The translations under genes were made by a program, and so were the position numbers. The notes under the pieces are model-generated. The model had not been told where the DNA came from. It saw only the letters and a list, made by a program, of their open reading frames with translations, and searched no databases. 64,000 nt of DNA, from the NCBI GenBank assembly GCA_027922465.2, contig BQMF02000199.1:496001-560000 (forward strand). Reading direction: 5' to 3'. This document shows positions 32,907-45,122 of the stretch, piece after piece (positions within the stretch are counted from its first letter, which is position 1; the number at the start of each line of letters is the position of its first letter). This DNA comes from Turritopsis dohrnii. Its lineage: Eukaryota; Cnidaria; Hydrozoa; Anthoathecata; Oceaniidae.

Positions 32907-33756
32907 TCTATATATTAATAGCCGACTCTCTGTCTGTCTGTTTGTTTGTCTGTCACGCAAAATGGTAGGTGAGTTGTGAGAGTGATTATTTCATTTTATT
33001 TTGTGCGACGTGAGTTCGAAGCAAATACATTGCAACCCCAATTGAATGGGACTTTTTTTGGCTGATAAACTAATAGGAATAACGTTTTGTTTTTATCATT
33101 ATTGTTAGTTTTATATTCCACACGTTGACTTGGCTTTGAAAACAGTACATCAACTAAATACAAAGAAACTAAGTGATTAAACATTTTGGACAAAAAGCAG
33201 CAGTGGCAGAACGTGGCAGCATGTGCGATTTGCCACTATCTCTTGCCTGACTGTCTGAGACGGGTGAACTTTTTTTTTGAGCAATCAAAATGTTTAAAAA
33301 CCGATAGGTAAAAAAAGAGTATTATATCAAAACAAAATGTGTTTTTTTTTTAACAAATTTTCTTTTAAAAAATTAATTTCTTCTTTTAATTGTTAAGCGT
33401 TCTGATCGAACGTTTTTTATTCTATTTGTTCATTTAGCACGTGCCTTTTTTCTCTCCTCCGTCGTGATGTTTTTAAGAAGAGAAACTATTTCCCCCTTAC
33501 GTTTGATAGCACCCATGTTAGAGTGGGTAACTTTTTTAAAACAAAAGCTAATAAAAAGTTGAAGTTTTCTCTCTCTACATTTTGAGTGTATTGTTACACT
33601 GATAAAAGATTGGTTTTATCAGAGGTTGTGACTTCGAATATGCTTCTGGTTGAACACAAGTTGTACGAGCCGTTTATAAGGAAATTTGACGTTTATTGAT
33701 ACAGTGATACAGAGCATGTGAACATCGGCGGCGAGCAACGCCGCCTTGGCGGCTAG
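32907..33756 (+). mobile_element. Non-autonomous Helitron with known empty site
   Basis: It starts TCTATATATTAATAGCCG, as does Helitron A, and ends AACGCCGCCTTGGCGGCTAG. The paralogous unit at about 11750 reads CCTTAAAAA directly joined to TAATAATTA, exactly the two flanks here. So 850 bp inserted between A and T with no target duplication. The interior has no gene; frame 32996-33193 (minus) has no support. Confidence 0.92.
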
Positions 33757-34847
33757 TAATAATTAAAAACACAAACGTAATGGCAGAATTAGTATAGCTG
33801 AAAAATTTTAAACATATGAAAACATTTGTGGAGCCATTTTTTATTTCCAGTTCAAAGCTCCTCCTCTGCGCTGGAAAATTCAAAACACAACAGTAAACAT
33901 CCCTCTTATCCTTTATTTATCCACTAATACTAACTGTGTTTTAACTAAATAGATACTATTTTAACTTTACCTTTAAATACCAAATCACATCATCATGATG
34001 ATAAACAATATTGATCATCTGTAAGCCATTATCAAACACTTCTAAACTCTTTTACTTTCTGTATTTCATACCTGTAAACAAATTAATAACACTCGATTAA
34101 CTTTCCAGCATACTTTCCTATTGTAAACATACACTTTCTATTTGTTTTCTACTGCAATTTCACTACCATTTTTATACAGTGAAAGACATAAAAATGCTTT
34201 CTTCGTAACTTCATAACTGTGGAGCCATTTTGAAATAAATAAAATTAGGAACAGTTCGTTACCAAAACAAATCAGTAACTGCTCGTGTAGGACCTGCATC
34301 TTTATGATCTGATCGTTTTAACTCTGTTTTTATTCTCTTTTAGCGCTGTATTTATTAAATCCGTTTGACTCATGTACTTACGTATATTACTTTATATCTT
34401 TTCCAAACAATTTTCCACCGAAAAAAAGTAAAACCATTTTCACCAATGTAAATAAACATCATCCTTTCTTCAACTTCATCTACACTACTTCTGTACTGCT
34501 GCACTCCCATAACTATTTGATAACTATAAAAAGAAATTTGTAAAATCAGCACGACTTTCTTCCACTCGTTCTTCGTTTGGTTTTCATCTGGTTTTCATGG
34601 AAAAAAACAAACATCTGTTCAAAAACTCACCTACGTACGCATGTGTGCTACCTGCTAACTAATCACTTACACACATGCTGCTGCCTGTTCTTTTATTAAT
34701 CGTTCGATCTTTCTGCAGCTTATCTTTTAAAAACTTCACTGCACTTCTTCTGTATATCTAAATATGATTTTTCATTGTAAACAAATAACTAACTCACTTG
34801 CTACCCGTGTTGTTTTATTAATAAGAGTAAAAGTTTAGCAAAACGTT

Positions 34848-35096
34848 TTATAATAATAACAATACCTTCGTGCATACAAACCTGTGTTTCTTCGTCAGTT
34901 CTTTCGTCGATTTGCTGCCTAAAACAATCAAATTTAAATTAAAATATTCGTATACAAAAAGAAACACGTCTTCTTCGCGAAGTTTCTTGCTCACGAAATG
35001 ATCGTTGACAAATTTCGAACGATTAACATTGCATTGCTCGCACTCCTCCAAAGACGTTTTTCGGCTCATTTCCACTGCGCAAACCAAAAATAACAA
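34848..35096 (-). CDS. Conserved 82-codon ORF of non-autonomous Helitrons, second copy
   Basis: Same frame and position relative to the element 5' end as 15469-15717. It reads AVEMSRKTSLEECEQCNVNR and later REEDVFLFVYEYFNLNL. A likely internal start is the M of MSRKTS. Function unknown; it may be a first exon with a donor near the GTATTG at its end. Confidence 0.4.
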   Translation of the reverse strand: MLFLVCAVEMSRKTSLEECEQCNVNRSKFVNDHFVSKKLREEDVFLFVYEYFNLNLIVLGSKSTKELTKKHRFVCTKVLLLL

Positions 35097-35255
35097 AACG
35101 GAGGAGCATATACTAATCGGGGAAAATCAAGTCTTGCGTGGTCGAACTGCCGCTATATGACCACGATTAGGAAGATTTTGACCATTAGAAAAACAAAAAC
35201 AAAACACTCTCTAAATTAAATGTGTTACACACGATTGCGAATTAGTATAAGTAGA

Positions 35256-35803
35256 TAGTATCTCGCGTAAAAAATTTTTACGACTTTAATTTCGAAAAGG
35301 ATGTTTCGAAAATAGGTTGACGAAAAGATAAATCACAGAATAGCAATTCAAAAGTGTACCCATGTTGTAGAGCTCGAAAAACTGATCAAGAAAATGTATG
35401 GGATCGTTTCGCTACGACCAACCGTTGCGGAAATATCGTCGATCAAAGATTTCGATGACGTCATAGCCGCAGTACCAAATAAAATTTAGGCCCAAATGTT
35501 GCGTCACCCCATCACCCGTGCCACCAACCCTAGAAAACGTCAGTTATCCCTATTGGTTCTCGAGATATTTCCCCAAAAACGTCGCGTTCGATTGGGGATG
35601 CAATGCCATGGTTCCCCGTGATCATAAAAACATCTGACGTCAAATGATGCCACGTGCTATTATACTAATCCTGAATGTGTCTTGCGTGGTCGAACTGCCG
35701 CTATATGACCACGATTAAGAAGATTTTGACCATTAAAAAAACAAAAACAAAACACTCTCTAAGTTAAATGTGTTACACACGATTGCGAATTAGTATAATA
35801 AGA
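35256..35803 (-). mobile_element. Non-autonomous Helitron unit (0.55 kb)
   Basis: It starts TAGTATCTCGCG (C of CTAG lost) with the GTAAAAAATTTTTAC hairpin and ends GCGAATTAGTATAATAAGA. The antisense frame seen in sister units is recognisable but interrupted. It abuts Helitron B2. Confidence 0.76.
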
Positions 35804-35929
35804 CTAGTATCCCGGGTAAAATTTTTTTACCGAACTTAACTTCAAAAAGGATGGGTCAAAATTGCCTTTCCCGTGAACGATCCCCATGGTCACCATGTTC
35901 AGTATGCGTCGTCCAGTTCACGAAAAGTA

Positions 35930-37472
35930 AAAGTAGTAAAGTAAAAGTAGTATAATAAGATTGTTTTCTGGAAAGAACCAAACATCAACATAATAACTTT
36001 ATACTTAGGTATACAAATTAGCTTTTTATAACTACACCTTATTCTTAAATATACGAAAATACAATGAAGAAATTGATACCTTCCAGTGATGATTCTTTCC
36101 ACTAATGCAATATCAGAATAACAAATTCTTTCAATGAATATAATGATCTTCACCAACAAAACCAACATCATGATTTCAACCATGACATTCCACTGCAACC
36201 ATCTTATTATAGTATTAACCTAAAAGAATATATAAAAACACCATGAAAATAAGGTTCTGGCAGTGTCTGAGGTAAAAAGAGTGATACAATAATACAAAAG
36301 GTTCAGGTTTCCTAGAACAGCAACAGAAATTGATAACCATAAGATAACATAAATAATATCTTAGTATCACACATCACACCAAAACTTTTTCAAAAACCCT
36401 GTTCAAAAAGACCTGCATCCAGTGTAAAAAGGTTTTTACAGGTGCTAATAAAGAATGCGTGTCTGTTGTAGTTAGCAAAGGCATATATTTTATAAATTAT
36501 TACTTATTGTAATACAAAAGTACAATAAAATATGTTCATTAGAAGGGTGTATTAAATAACGTTTTGATTAAGCATTAACCATTTGCTACGACATTTAAAC
36601 AGCAATATCATGCATCATGGAACTGCAAAATAAGTTGGTGAAGTAACAATAACGATATTATTTCGAACTTCCCATAGACAAAATGTTTGATGAAATAAAT
36701 ATCATGAGCAATGGATAAGGACGTTGTCTGCGATAATTCGTTGCTTCTAATCTATAAATGTAATCAAAAAATAAGTTGTGAGTAGCAGCAAAATTAGCTT
36801 GAATGATGAGTTTGAATTTGACTCACCATTGTTTCCCTTCACATCTAAACTAACTGTAAACATCTGAATGTCTCTAAACCTATAATCATCTACTGCATGC
36901 AGAGAAAAAATAATCATGCTAAAGCAGCTTTAAAACTGATTGGAAACTAAGCTGTTAATCTTTATTTACGATGACAAAAGTTGCACCATTTAAAAGAAAG
37001 AAGAAATAGATATGAGATGGCACTCCATTAATCAGATCTGTAACCCATTGAGCAAAATCGTCAAAAAAATCGACGGAGAGCATTCTTAGTGAAATTGTGT
37101 GTAGATTTCTATAGAAATGCACTCCTTCGCAGATATTTTTTAATAAATGTGCTGACTGGGCAACTGAACTGAAAGTATATTTTTAGAATTGTAAAATTTC
37201 TGTTCGACACGAATTCAACACTAATTGATAGAGTGACAGACATACTTAAACTCAAATTGACAGCAAGAAAGCTAGAATATTAGGATGCTGTGATTAAAGA
37301 GGTAAACAAAAGAAATTGGAGCAAATAACTTTATTATTATCAATTATCTTAATCAACTGTTGCATAAACTATCTACTAAAATACCCTCATCAGTTTTCCA
37401 TTCATTTTAGTGAGTCTATGTAAAGAACGTTAAATGAAAATTTCCTAATGCTCACTTAAAGGTCTAATTAAC
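35930..37472. other. 3' non-coding part of Helitron B2
   Basis: Counterpart of 19924-21447 in B1, similar throughout with indels. Nothing gene-like is visible. Confidence 0.5.
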
Positions 37473-39283
37473 TCACTTTAATGAATAGAGAACTGATGGG
37501 GCAAAAGCATTAAAATTGTATTGATTAACTACAGTTGGCTTTGTAGTTGCCGCGGTTGAAACAATGGAAACGGTGGAACGGTAGGGTTTTTTTTGTTTCT
37601 CATGCCACGTAAATTTGGGGTGATCCCGACCCCCAAATCTCTTCCACGCTTTAAAAGCCGCATTAGACCGGGGGCCGGGATGTGTCTTCCGGTACTCCCG
37701 AAAGTCTTTGTACGAATCTACAATGTATAGTTGAAATAATTTTTAGTAGTGAAGAAACAAACAGGTTGATATTAGAATTGATAAAAAACTATATCAGGAA
37801 ACTTACTTTTCCTTTTATTTGCCAGAACTGCGTCTAAAATAAAATGCAAAATGTACCTAAGACACAATTCTTCACACATTATATGTTAACATTGGATTTG
37901 TAAGAAATATTACCATCAGGTTTGGCAGATGATGGTAGTTCAGCTAAAAGAAATGTATAAGTAGAATGTGAAAGTCATAGCATATAGAAATGGAAACTAC
38001 GAAGTTATATCAACTAAAACCCATACTCTTTGCCACATTCGGCACGTTATTGGTATCTAATGAATGAAATCATGAAGTTATAATTACAGAATGTCCAAAT
38101 ATACATCATAGACAAAGGAGTATAAATAGATAGATTGTGAAAGTCATAAAATATAGAAAGAAAACATAAATGTGTATTGACTCTTACTATCAGCTGCAGA
38201 TAAAGCATTATCTAAATAAAGAAGGTTTAAAAAGTAGCTGTCATATAAAAGAAAGACAAAAGAAATTGAAACTATAAAGTTATGTTAATACAAACCTTTA
38301 CTCCTTTGCCACATTCGGCGCGGTATTGGTATCTAATGAAGAAAAGGACAAAGCTATTATTGCAGCATAGAATAGGTCCAAATATAAACAAAGGAGTAGA
38401 TTGTGAGTGATAGCATATAGAAAGAAAATGTTAATGTGTATTGACTCTTACTTTACTAACAGCTGTTGGTAAAGCTTTATCTAAATACAGAAGGTTTAAA
38501 AAGTAGCTGTCATACAAAAGAAAGATAAAAGAAATTGAAACTACAAAGTTATGTCAATTTAAACCCTTACTCTTTGCCACACTCGGCACGTTATTGGTAT
38601 CTAATCAAGGAAATCACAAAGTTATAATTACAGAATGTCCAAATATACATTATAGACAAAGGAGTATAAGTAAGTAGATTGTGAAAGTCATAACATATAG
38701 AAAGGAAACGTTGATATTTATTGATTCTTACTATCAGCTGTTCGTAAACCATTAAATATAGAAAAAAAGGTCCAGGAAGTAGCATATATTCAAAAATGTC
38801 ATACACTGTAACTCAAACAGCCTGATTCAGCAGATGAAAAAACCAAGAGAGAATGAATTGAAAACTCCAATAAAAATCCTTACTATATTCGATATTTTCA
38901 CTGCCATCTGTATAAAGGAAAAGAAGATGTTGTAATGGCAGCATGTAAATCCAAAATTTATGAGATGAGATAGATAAAGCAGATAAAAAATGCTATTAAG
39001 AAAGAATTGTTACCTTCAGCAAGTAGTTCTATTTCTCGCTCTGAAATGAAATGAATTTGCTTTGAGTATTTTGACTACTTTCACAGAAAATAATCTAATA
39101 TATTACAGACAAAATAGTATAAATGAAAAAACTGAAGTTATTCAAAAAATAATTTTTACCTGCACTAATAAATTTGTCTTCTGACTCTGAAATGAAATCA
39201 ATTTGATTAGTATTTTAATGTCTCTTACAGAAAGTTTAAAAAAGTAATGCTTTACCGTTGCACACATCCATGGGAGTTCCCAT
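37473..39283 (-). CDS. Helitron B2 companion gene, 11 usable phase-1 exons, 171 aa
   Basis: Exons: 39283-39256 (ATG), 39186-39160, 39040-39014, 38907-38884, 38600-38571, 38480-38457, 38211-38188, 38056-38027, 37943-37914, 37833-37807, 37717-37473 (TGA), together 516 nt. Compared with B1, one 24 nt exon has lost its acceptor (near 38755, ATTAAATATAG instead of ATTATCTAAGG), another 24 nt exon is deleted with its introns, and one exon is 3 nt shorter. All changes keep the frame if the exon without acceptor is skipped. The 31 nt segment is present too (38332-38302). The last exon is again 245 nt with SYKDFREYRKTHPG, AAFKAWKRFGG and the end NQYNFNAFAPSVLYSLK, although the middle of its tail differs strongly from B1. 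This supports a real coding sequence. Confidence 0.72.
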
Positions 39284-39284
39284 T

Positions 39285-39704
39285 ATTATATTAATTCACT
39301 AAATGAAGAAAAAACAAAAGTTACAATCATGGAGAGATAATATGGAGCATGCCCTGACTTTTAGTTCATGAATTGTCCACAAAGTTTACTTCATGCACAA
39401 TTCATGGTAACGGAGTACACGGCGAGAACGTAAGTCAATGGGACTTGTACTCCACCTAAAAAAACAACAAAATCTACACGTTGTTCATTAGGTACAAAGC
39501 TGCCAAACTACAGTGCTACAACAACTGTCAGCAGTGACTACAGCAATGGTTTACAGTATACTAATGAGCCACAACATGTCTCAACAGTGGCGTAACTTAC
39601 AGAAGAAGCCAAAACAACTGTCAACAGCAGCCACCACTGTAAGTGTTTACTCTATCTTATTATACAACAGAATAAGCCACAACAACAAATTCAAATGTTA
39701 AGGT
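39285..39704 (-). promoter_or_regulatory. Conserved spacer between RepHel and companion gene (B2)
   Basis: Near-identical partner of 23341-23760, including the GGAGTACA/TTGTACTCC hairpin and the inverted GAATTGTCCAC motif. Same interpretation and uncertainty. Confidence 0.45.
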
Positions 39705-39716
39705 GAATCACGACAT

Positions 39717-42700
39717 TCACAGCAACACTTGTGGAAAGACAACATTTTGAGTATACATCTTTCCATTAATATAACCTTGCTTACCCATACCGGCAACTTT
39801 GATTTTAACATTACCAAATGCTTTTGCCCTTGAACAGGCAACATACAACTGTCCATGTGAAAAACACGGTCTCTGCAAAAACAAACCAATTTTTTCAAAC
39901 GTTTGACCTTGGCTTTTGTTAATAGTAAAAGAGTATGCCAACCGAATAGGAAGTTGTCTGCGCTTCAATACAAAAGGCATACCTGTGTCGGATGGTGACA
40001 ATTGTACTCTAGGTATAAAAATCAGTTCCCCAACTGCTGACCCTGTCAAAACTTCAGCCTTAATAAAGTTATGTGACAATTCACGAACAATCCAGCGGGT
40101 GCCATTACAGAGACCTTTCCTGATGTTCAGATTCCTCAAAGCATAATAATAGCCCCAACTTTAAGTTTCAAACAATGTGGAGGCATACCGGATGGTGTAA
40201 TACTATTCAGAAAATCAACCGGATAGTTTTGCTGCTCTTCTTCATCGTCACACAGCACTTCATCAGCACTGTAATAGCAAACCGCATCTCCAGGCAGTCT
40301 GTCCAACACCTCATTATTAATGATCAACGATTGATCATTTGTCGGTGTCAGAATGGCTGTGGTGGCGTATTCGTGAGGCTCCAGTCTGTCGTACATTACA
40401 GATATAATCGAAGTTTCTTTAGGAACAACACAACAATCAGGAATTTCGATGGAACCTTTAGCAGGTTCGCTTTGTTTGGTTGGAAGTTCACCGCTACCAA
40501 GTTGCAACAGCCAATTACAAATTCTTGCTCTTCCGGTCTAGCTCTCATATTTTCAGTGAGAGAGTATTTTGCCACTGATGCCCATAACACAGAACTGGTC
40601 AAGCAAACTTCAATAACATCACAACCGGCAAACACTGACGAAAATCTCCACCCCACAAAAGAACCTTGCCACCAAAAAGTGCATCACTGCCACAAATATC
40701 CTTGAGTAATCTGTCCACAGCATGGAAAATGTGGGTAAAAACCATAGTCATCAGAAACAGGTCAGAAACAGGTCGACACTTCGAAGGTATTCTGCATGTT
40801 TCGATGCTGGTGTTATATTACATACGCTGTTTTCTAAAACAGGAACAGGCAAACGAAATAATGAATGCAATGTACAACCACCAGACAGTAAGGTGGCTGC
40901 AATACCTGTATATGCAGCAGTAGCAACTTTCCAACCTCTGGCTCTGCATGCTGCAATAACATAATTGTATGTAAAAGTCTTACCTGTGCCAGCCGGTCCG
41001 TCTAGGTAAAACAATGTTTCAAGTTGTGCTAAACCATTACGCACATTTGAAACTGCACACAAAATGGCATCTGCCACAACTAATTGCTGTTCGTTAAGCA
41101 AAGGCCTTACCTGTTCCGCCCTGTCGATGTAAATATTTACATCAACTTCTTCCTGAGCAACCTGTTGAACCAATTCAGGAAGATTAAACTGTGTTAAAGT
41201 CATACCAAATTGTCTCAGGACATTATCAATGTAACCCAAAACCCTTTGCTCAGCTTGAGCAACAGCCAATGTTCGAAGGTAGTCTTCACACAGATTCCCC
41301 TTGAATGTATTCCACAATTCAAGAGGATTAGAGGGCTCACAGTGAGTCAAAATAGTAACAAACAGTTGTCTAAGCTGTTGGGGCATTTGAAACGTTGAAG
41401 CCTCTTCCAATGTATTGTGCCATTCTGCATCATCTTGCAGGAGACGTCTGGCAATACATGCTTCTCGGAATGTGTCGTAAACAAATCCATTGAAAGTACG
41501 CAAATCCTTGAAAGGCTAAGCACCTGCAACATGGAACAACAAAACTCGTAGAAAAAAACGTTCTCCTTCTGACGGTCGAGCATTGTATAACCGAGCAACT
41601 ATTGGTTTTAATGTCTTTTTTCGTTTTTTCCATTTTCTCTCCTTATCATGAAAAACATAATGATACGGAACATCTGAGTAAAGATACCGCCGTGCATCAG
41701 GATCGTCTATGTTCAGATTAAACCATGCTGTCAAGTGACTATCCTTTAATGCCCCTTCAGCAGCTGCCATCTCTTCACCAGCTCTAAAATAAACTTGATG
41801 GCGATCAGGTAAATGAACAGCTAATCGCTTAATAGTATGTGATTTTTCATGCATAGAAAACTCAAATATTCTCCATAATGCTTCAGGCGCACTGACATAT
41901 CGAGCATCCAGAAATGTTTTTATTTCGTCATGTTCCAAACGTTCATTAATCTCCACATTAGCACGATCATGTCCCTTGTAAACATATTTAAAGAGATATT
42001 TCACGCTCCTGATCGTGGTACATGCTTCCAAATTTATGTGAGCATTATACTTCTTGGACAACCACGGACAGTATGGAACTACCCATTGATTATCTAAGTC
42101 CACATTTCTTACCCTCACAGTACGGCCATTGTTACGTCTGCGATAGAGTTGATACCCATTTGCATTCATTTGGGTTGTTTCACAAAATCGCTTTGGAAAA
42201 TCCTTGGTGCAGTTGCCATCATCTCCCATACAAACTGCATTAGGGTTAGCATTCCCACAGGGACCATGAATCATACATGACTTGATGATATTGTGAAGTT
42301 CTGGTTCCTGTTCAGGATCTGGTATTTCAGCAGAAATTAAGCTGTCAATGTCATCAGCATTACGAAGTTTGTCCTCTTGTGTTAAATGGATAAGAATATG
42401 AGCATGAGGCAAAGAACGTTTCTGAAATTCAATAACATACAAATGAGAAATGGCCTTTCCCAAAACACCATTTTTATTTATATCCTCCAAAAGAGCTTTT
42501 AATTTCAAATTGAAAACACGTGTAATCAAGTCCGGACGATAATGTGCAGGCTCATTATCTAAGTTTTCCTTGATCTCCCTCCATTTGGGATTGCACGTAA
42601 ATGTGCAAAACAAATCCGGCTTGCCCATTCTAGTAACCATAGCCATAGCATCTTGAAAATTCTGATGCATGGCCCTAGGACCACCCTGAAAGGAAGACGG

Positions 42701-44198
42701 AAGAATCACCGGTCTGCCTGCATGAAGGCGACGATTTTCTGCAACATTTTCAAGATAATCAATGAGCCCTTGATATTGCTCAACACAGAAATTGCCCTGG
42801 TTTTGACGAACATAATTAAGACGGTCAGATTCAACTTTGCAGTAACAATCTACAGCATATTGTTGAAGTAATCTTTTACCTTTTAATATGGGGCTAAAAG
42901 CTTCTCTAAATGCAAACCTATAAGTATAATATTGCAGCATGGTCGTACGACGTTGCTGGCCTGCTGCATATTCTGCTACATGAGGAATGTCGGAACTCCA
43001 ACCGAACTCTCCTCTTGGGAAAAATATAGGATACACCATTGGATCAACATTAGGTGAATGAACAGGCAAATCCTGCAAGGGTCTATCTCTAGGGTAAACA
43101 ACGATATCTCGAGCCAATGGTGGTGCACCATCTTCACCAACATAAACAGCAGCTACTTCATCATGGTGAGGTAGATTGTATTGACGCCGATCACCACCAC
43201 TTCTCAAATGCATTCTAACCTGGAAAACTATAGCAAAGATCTGGAAATATTAGTTCAAAGATTTTTAATTATTAATTTTCATACATTCCGTTTACCTCAG
43301 ATGGGCGACGATTTTGTTCATTTGCAAGTTGAAATTCCTCCGCTTCTACCTCACCCATGTGTTTGTAAGCAGCTGCATATGGACTCTCCCTTAAAATGAT
43401 GTCTTGCAAAGTTTGCATGACTTCGGGAGAACAACCTTGATTTTCTGGTCTTGCCATTCTCTCATTGAACGCATCAGTGCCATCATAGATATATAATTGA
43501 CCAAAGGATGGAGGAATACCCGGTGGTGGGTGTAAATTACCTGTTCGATGACATACCTGGCCATTAATACGAAAAACTGGCGGACCACGACCTTGTGGAA
43601 CAACCAATTTGGCACCCATCGAAGCAAAAGCAACCGAACTATTGAACTTTCGAATATTTTCTTGAAAGTTCTTTGAATGATTAGAATCACCTACTAAAAG
43701 ATCTTTAAGATCATCAGGATAATAAATATCATCTAAATGAACTTTACCTTGGTGACAACACTCAAAATTGTTCTCGTCAGTAAACATCTTGGCACCACAA
43801 AACTGACACACCTTGTCCATGGCACCAAGATAATGTAGCTCAGGCATTTGGTCTTGTCGAGCAGCACGATGCAATGCATTCCGTTGAACAGCACGCCTAG
43901 CCCTCATACGTTGTGCATTCTCATTCCGTCTGGCTAATCTTTCACCTGGCTCTTCATCTTGACGATAATCAACTTGCCTTTGAGCATTGTTGATTCTAAG
44001 CCTCTCATTTTCTAATAATGGTTGGATGTTATTTGCCTGAAGCTGTTGGCGCCTTGCTTCAGCTACATCCTCATTAGCATGCCTACGCTGAATAACAGAG
44101 CGCATTTGCTGTTGATCAGGAGGCTGCAAAACAAACTGACCATTCCTAAAAACTGCTTGGAAGCCAGGAATAATATTAGTGCCTCTTATATTAAACAT
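39717..44198 (-). pseudogene. Helitron B2 RepHel, multiply broken
   Basis: Exon 1 (44198-43296) is intact, with MFNIRGTNIIPGFQ and CQFCGAKMF...CCHQGKVHL. The 76 bp intron 43295-43220 has GT-AG ends. Exon 2 retains the HUH motif LPHAHILIHL and the YLFKY tyrosines. It then has an in-frame TAG at 41516-41518, a rearrangement near 40750 that removes the DEAT motif and repeats CAGAAACAGGTC, a 19 bp deletion at 40620, an indel near 40515 and a one-base deletion near 40139. Walker A GPAGTGKT and the INKSQGQT segment are still readable. The protein cannot be made as a helicase; this copy would depend on others for movement. Confidence 0.93.
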
Positions 44199-45043
44199 CA
44201 CAATACATAAGCACAAACAATAGAAGAAAGGAATATAACCACCCCCAGTGAAGAAAAACAGCACCTAAAAAACCTGGTGGAAGCGAAAACAAACCTTTCT
44301 TTCTACAAATTAATAACGTAGGGTCAACAGCAGCAAACACAGAGCTAAAAAACCTAGGGGAAAGCGAAAATAAAAATTGAACTTGATGAACTGATTAACT
44401 GACACTCTGAAAACTGATTATTGATGTGATCACCAACAACACAAACCAACAATGTGTAGGTTACAAACCTATCTATCTTTCTTTCTTTTCAAAACTATCT
44501 TTCTTTCTACTACACAGGACAGCAATGGAACAGCAATAACCTAATGTGAATAATAAAAGAGTCAATAGGTCTCTTAGGTCAGCTTGGAAAAATCTTCGTG
44601 GAGTTTGCCATCTTTAAAATAATAAACACAATTATTACCTCGTTACGTAATTCTTTCGCTTTCGATAAACTGATAAACTTTATAATGAACTGGTGAACTT
44701 GCTATTAATTTGATTAATAACTATATACAGACAATTGCGATTGTCTATTCGTATTGTTTATTTTTTCTCAAGCGTAACCGCACTGAATAAAAAACTTAAT
44801 TTGTTTACTTTCTCAAACGAATTGGTTGCTTTGGTTTTTCCGATTTCGGCAACCAATAAAAACTGTGAAACGGCGATCACGTGTCAAAACAAATGTTGAA
44901 AAATAGGCATTTTGAGGGTTTCTTCACTGGTCGAACTGCCGCTATATGACCACGATTAAGAAGATTTTGACCATTAAAAAAACAAAAACAAAACACTCTC
45001 TAAGTTAAATGTGTTACACACATTGCGGATTAGTATAAGTAGA
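44199..45043 (-). promoter_or_regulatory. 5' leader of Helitron B2
   Basis: Collinear with the B1 leader, with CCAAT (44853-44857) and CACGTG (44878-44883) conserved. The short upstream frame starting ATGGCAAACTCCACGAAG is at 44611 on the minus strand. It ends at the TC terminus. Confidence 0.5.
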
Positions 45044-45122
45044 TTTTGACCATTAAAAAACAAAAAAACAAACACTCTCTAAGTTAAATGTGTTGCACAC
45101 AACGCGAATTAGTATATATAGA
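45044..45122 (-). repeat. Duplicated Helitron 5' end
   Basis: The last 79 bp, from TTTTGACCATTAAAAAACAA through CACTCTCTAAGTTAAATGTG to AGTATATATAGA, repeat the 5' terminus that ends at 45043, with a few differences. It is either a remnant of another unit or an alternative start of B2. Confidence 0.65.

Larger units (their letters stand above)
31891..35255 (-). mobile_element. Non-autonomous Helitron unit, 3.4 kb, with nested Helitron
   Basis: Nearly the same sequence as 10799-13227 over its left and middle parts, with the distal CTAGTATCCCGGG end and the internal AGGCGGCG relic. An 850 bp plus-strand Helitron is inserted at 32907-33756. The right part carries the 82-codon frame and ends GCGAATTAGTATAAGTAGA. 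The CTAG of the following unit appears as TAG only, so one base was lost at the junction. Confidence 0.78.
35804..45043 (-). mobile_element. Helitron B2, autonomous-type element, decayed
   Basis: The minus-strand 5' end TCTACTTATACTAATCCGC is at 45043, preceded by A. The 3' end at 35804 is of the CGGGATACTAG class, with hairpin GGTAAAAAAATTTTACC. About 75 bp inside it the sequence joins the ATGTTCAGTATGCG stretch that adjoins the GGCGGCTAG hairpin in B1, so B2 gained a different terminus. Gene order equals B1: leader, RepHel, conserved spacer, companion gene, non-coding 3' region. No large insertion. Confidence 0.85.
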
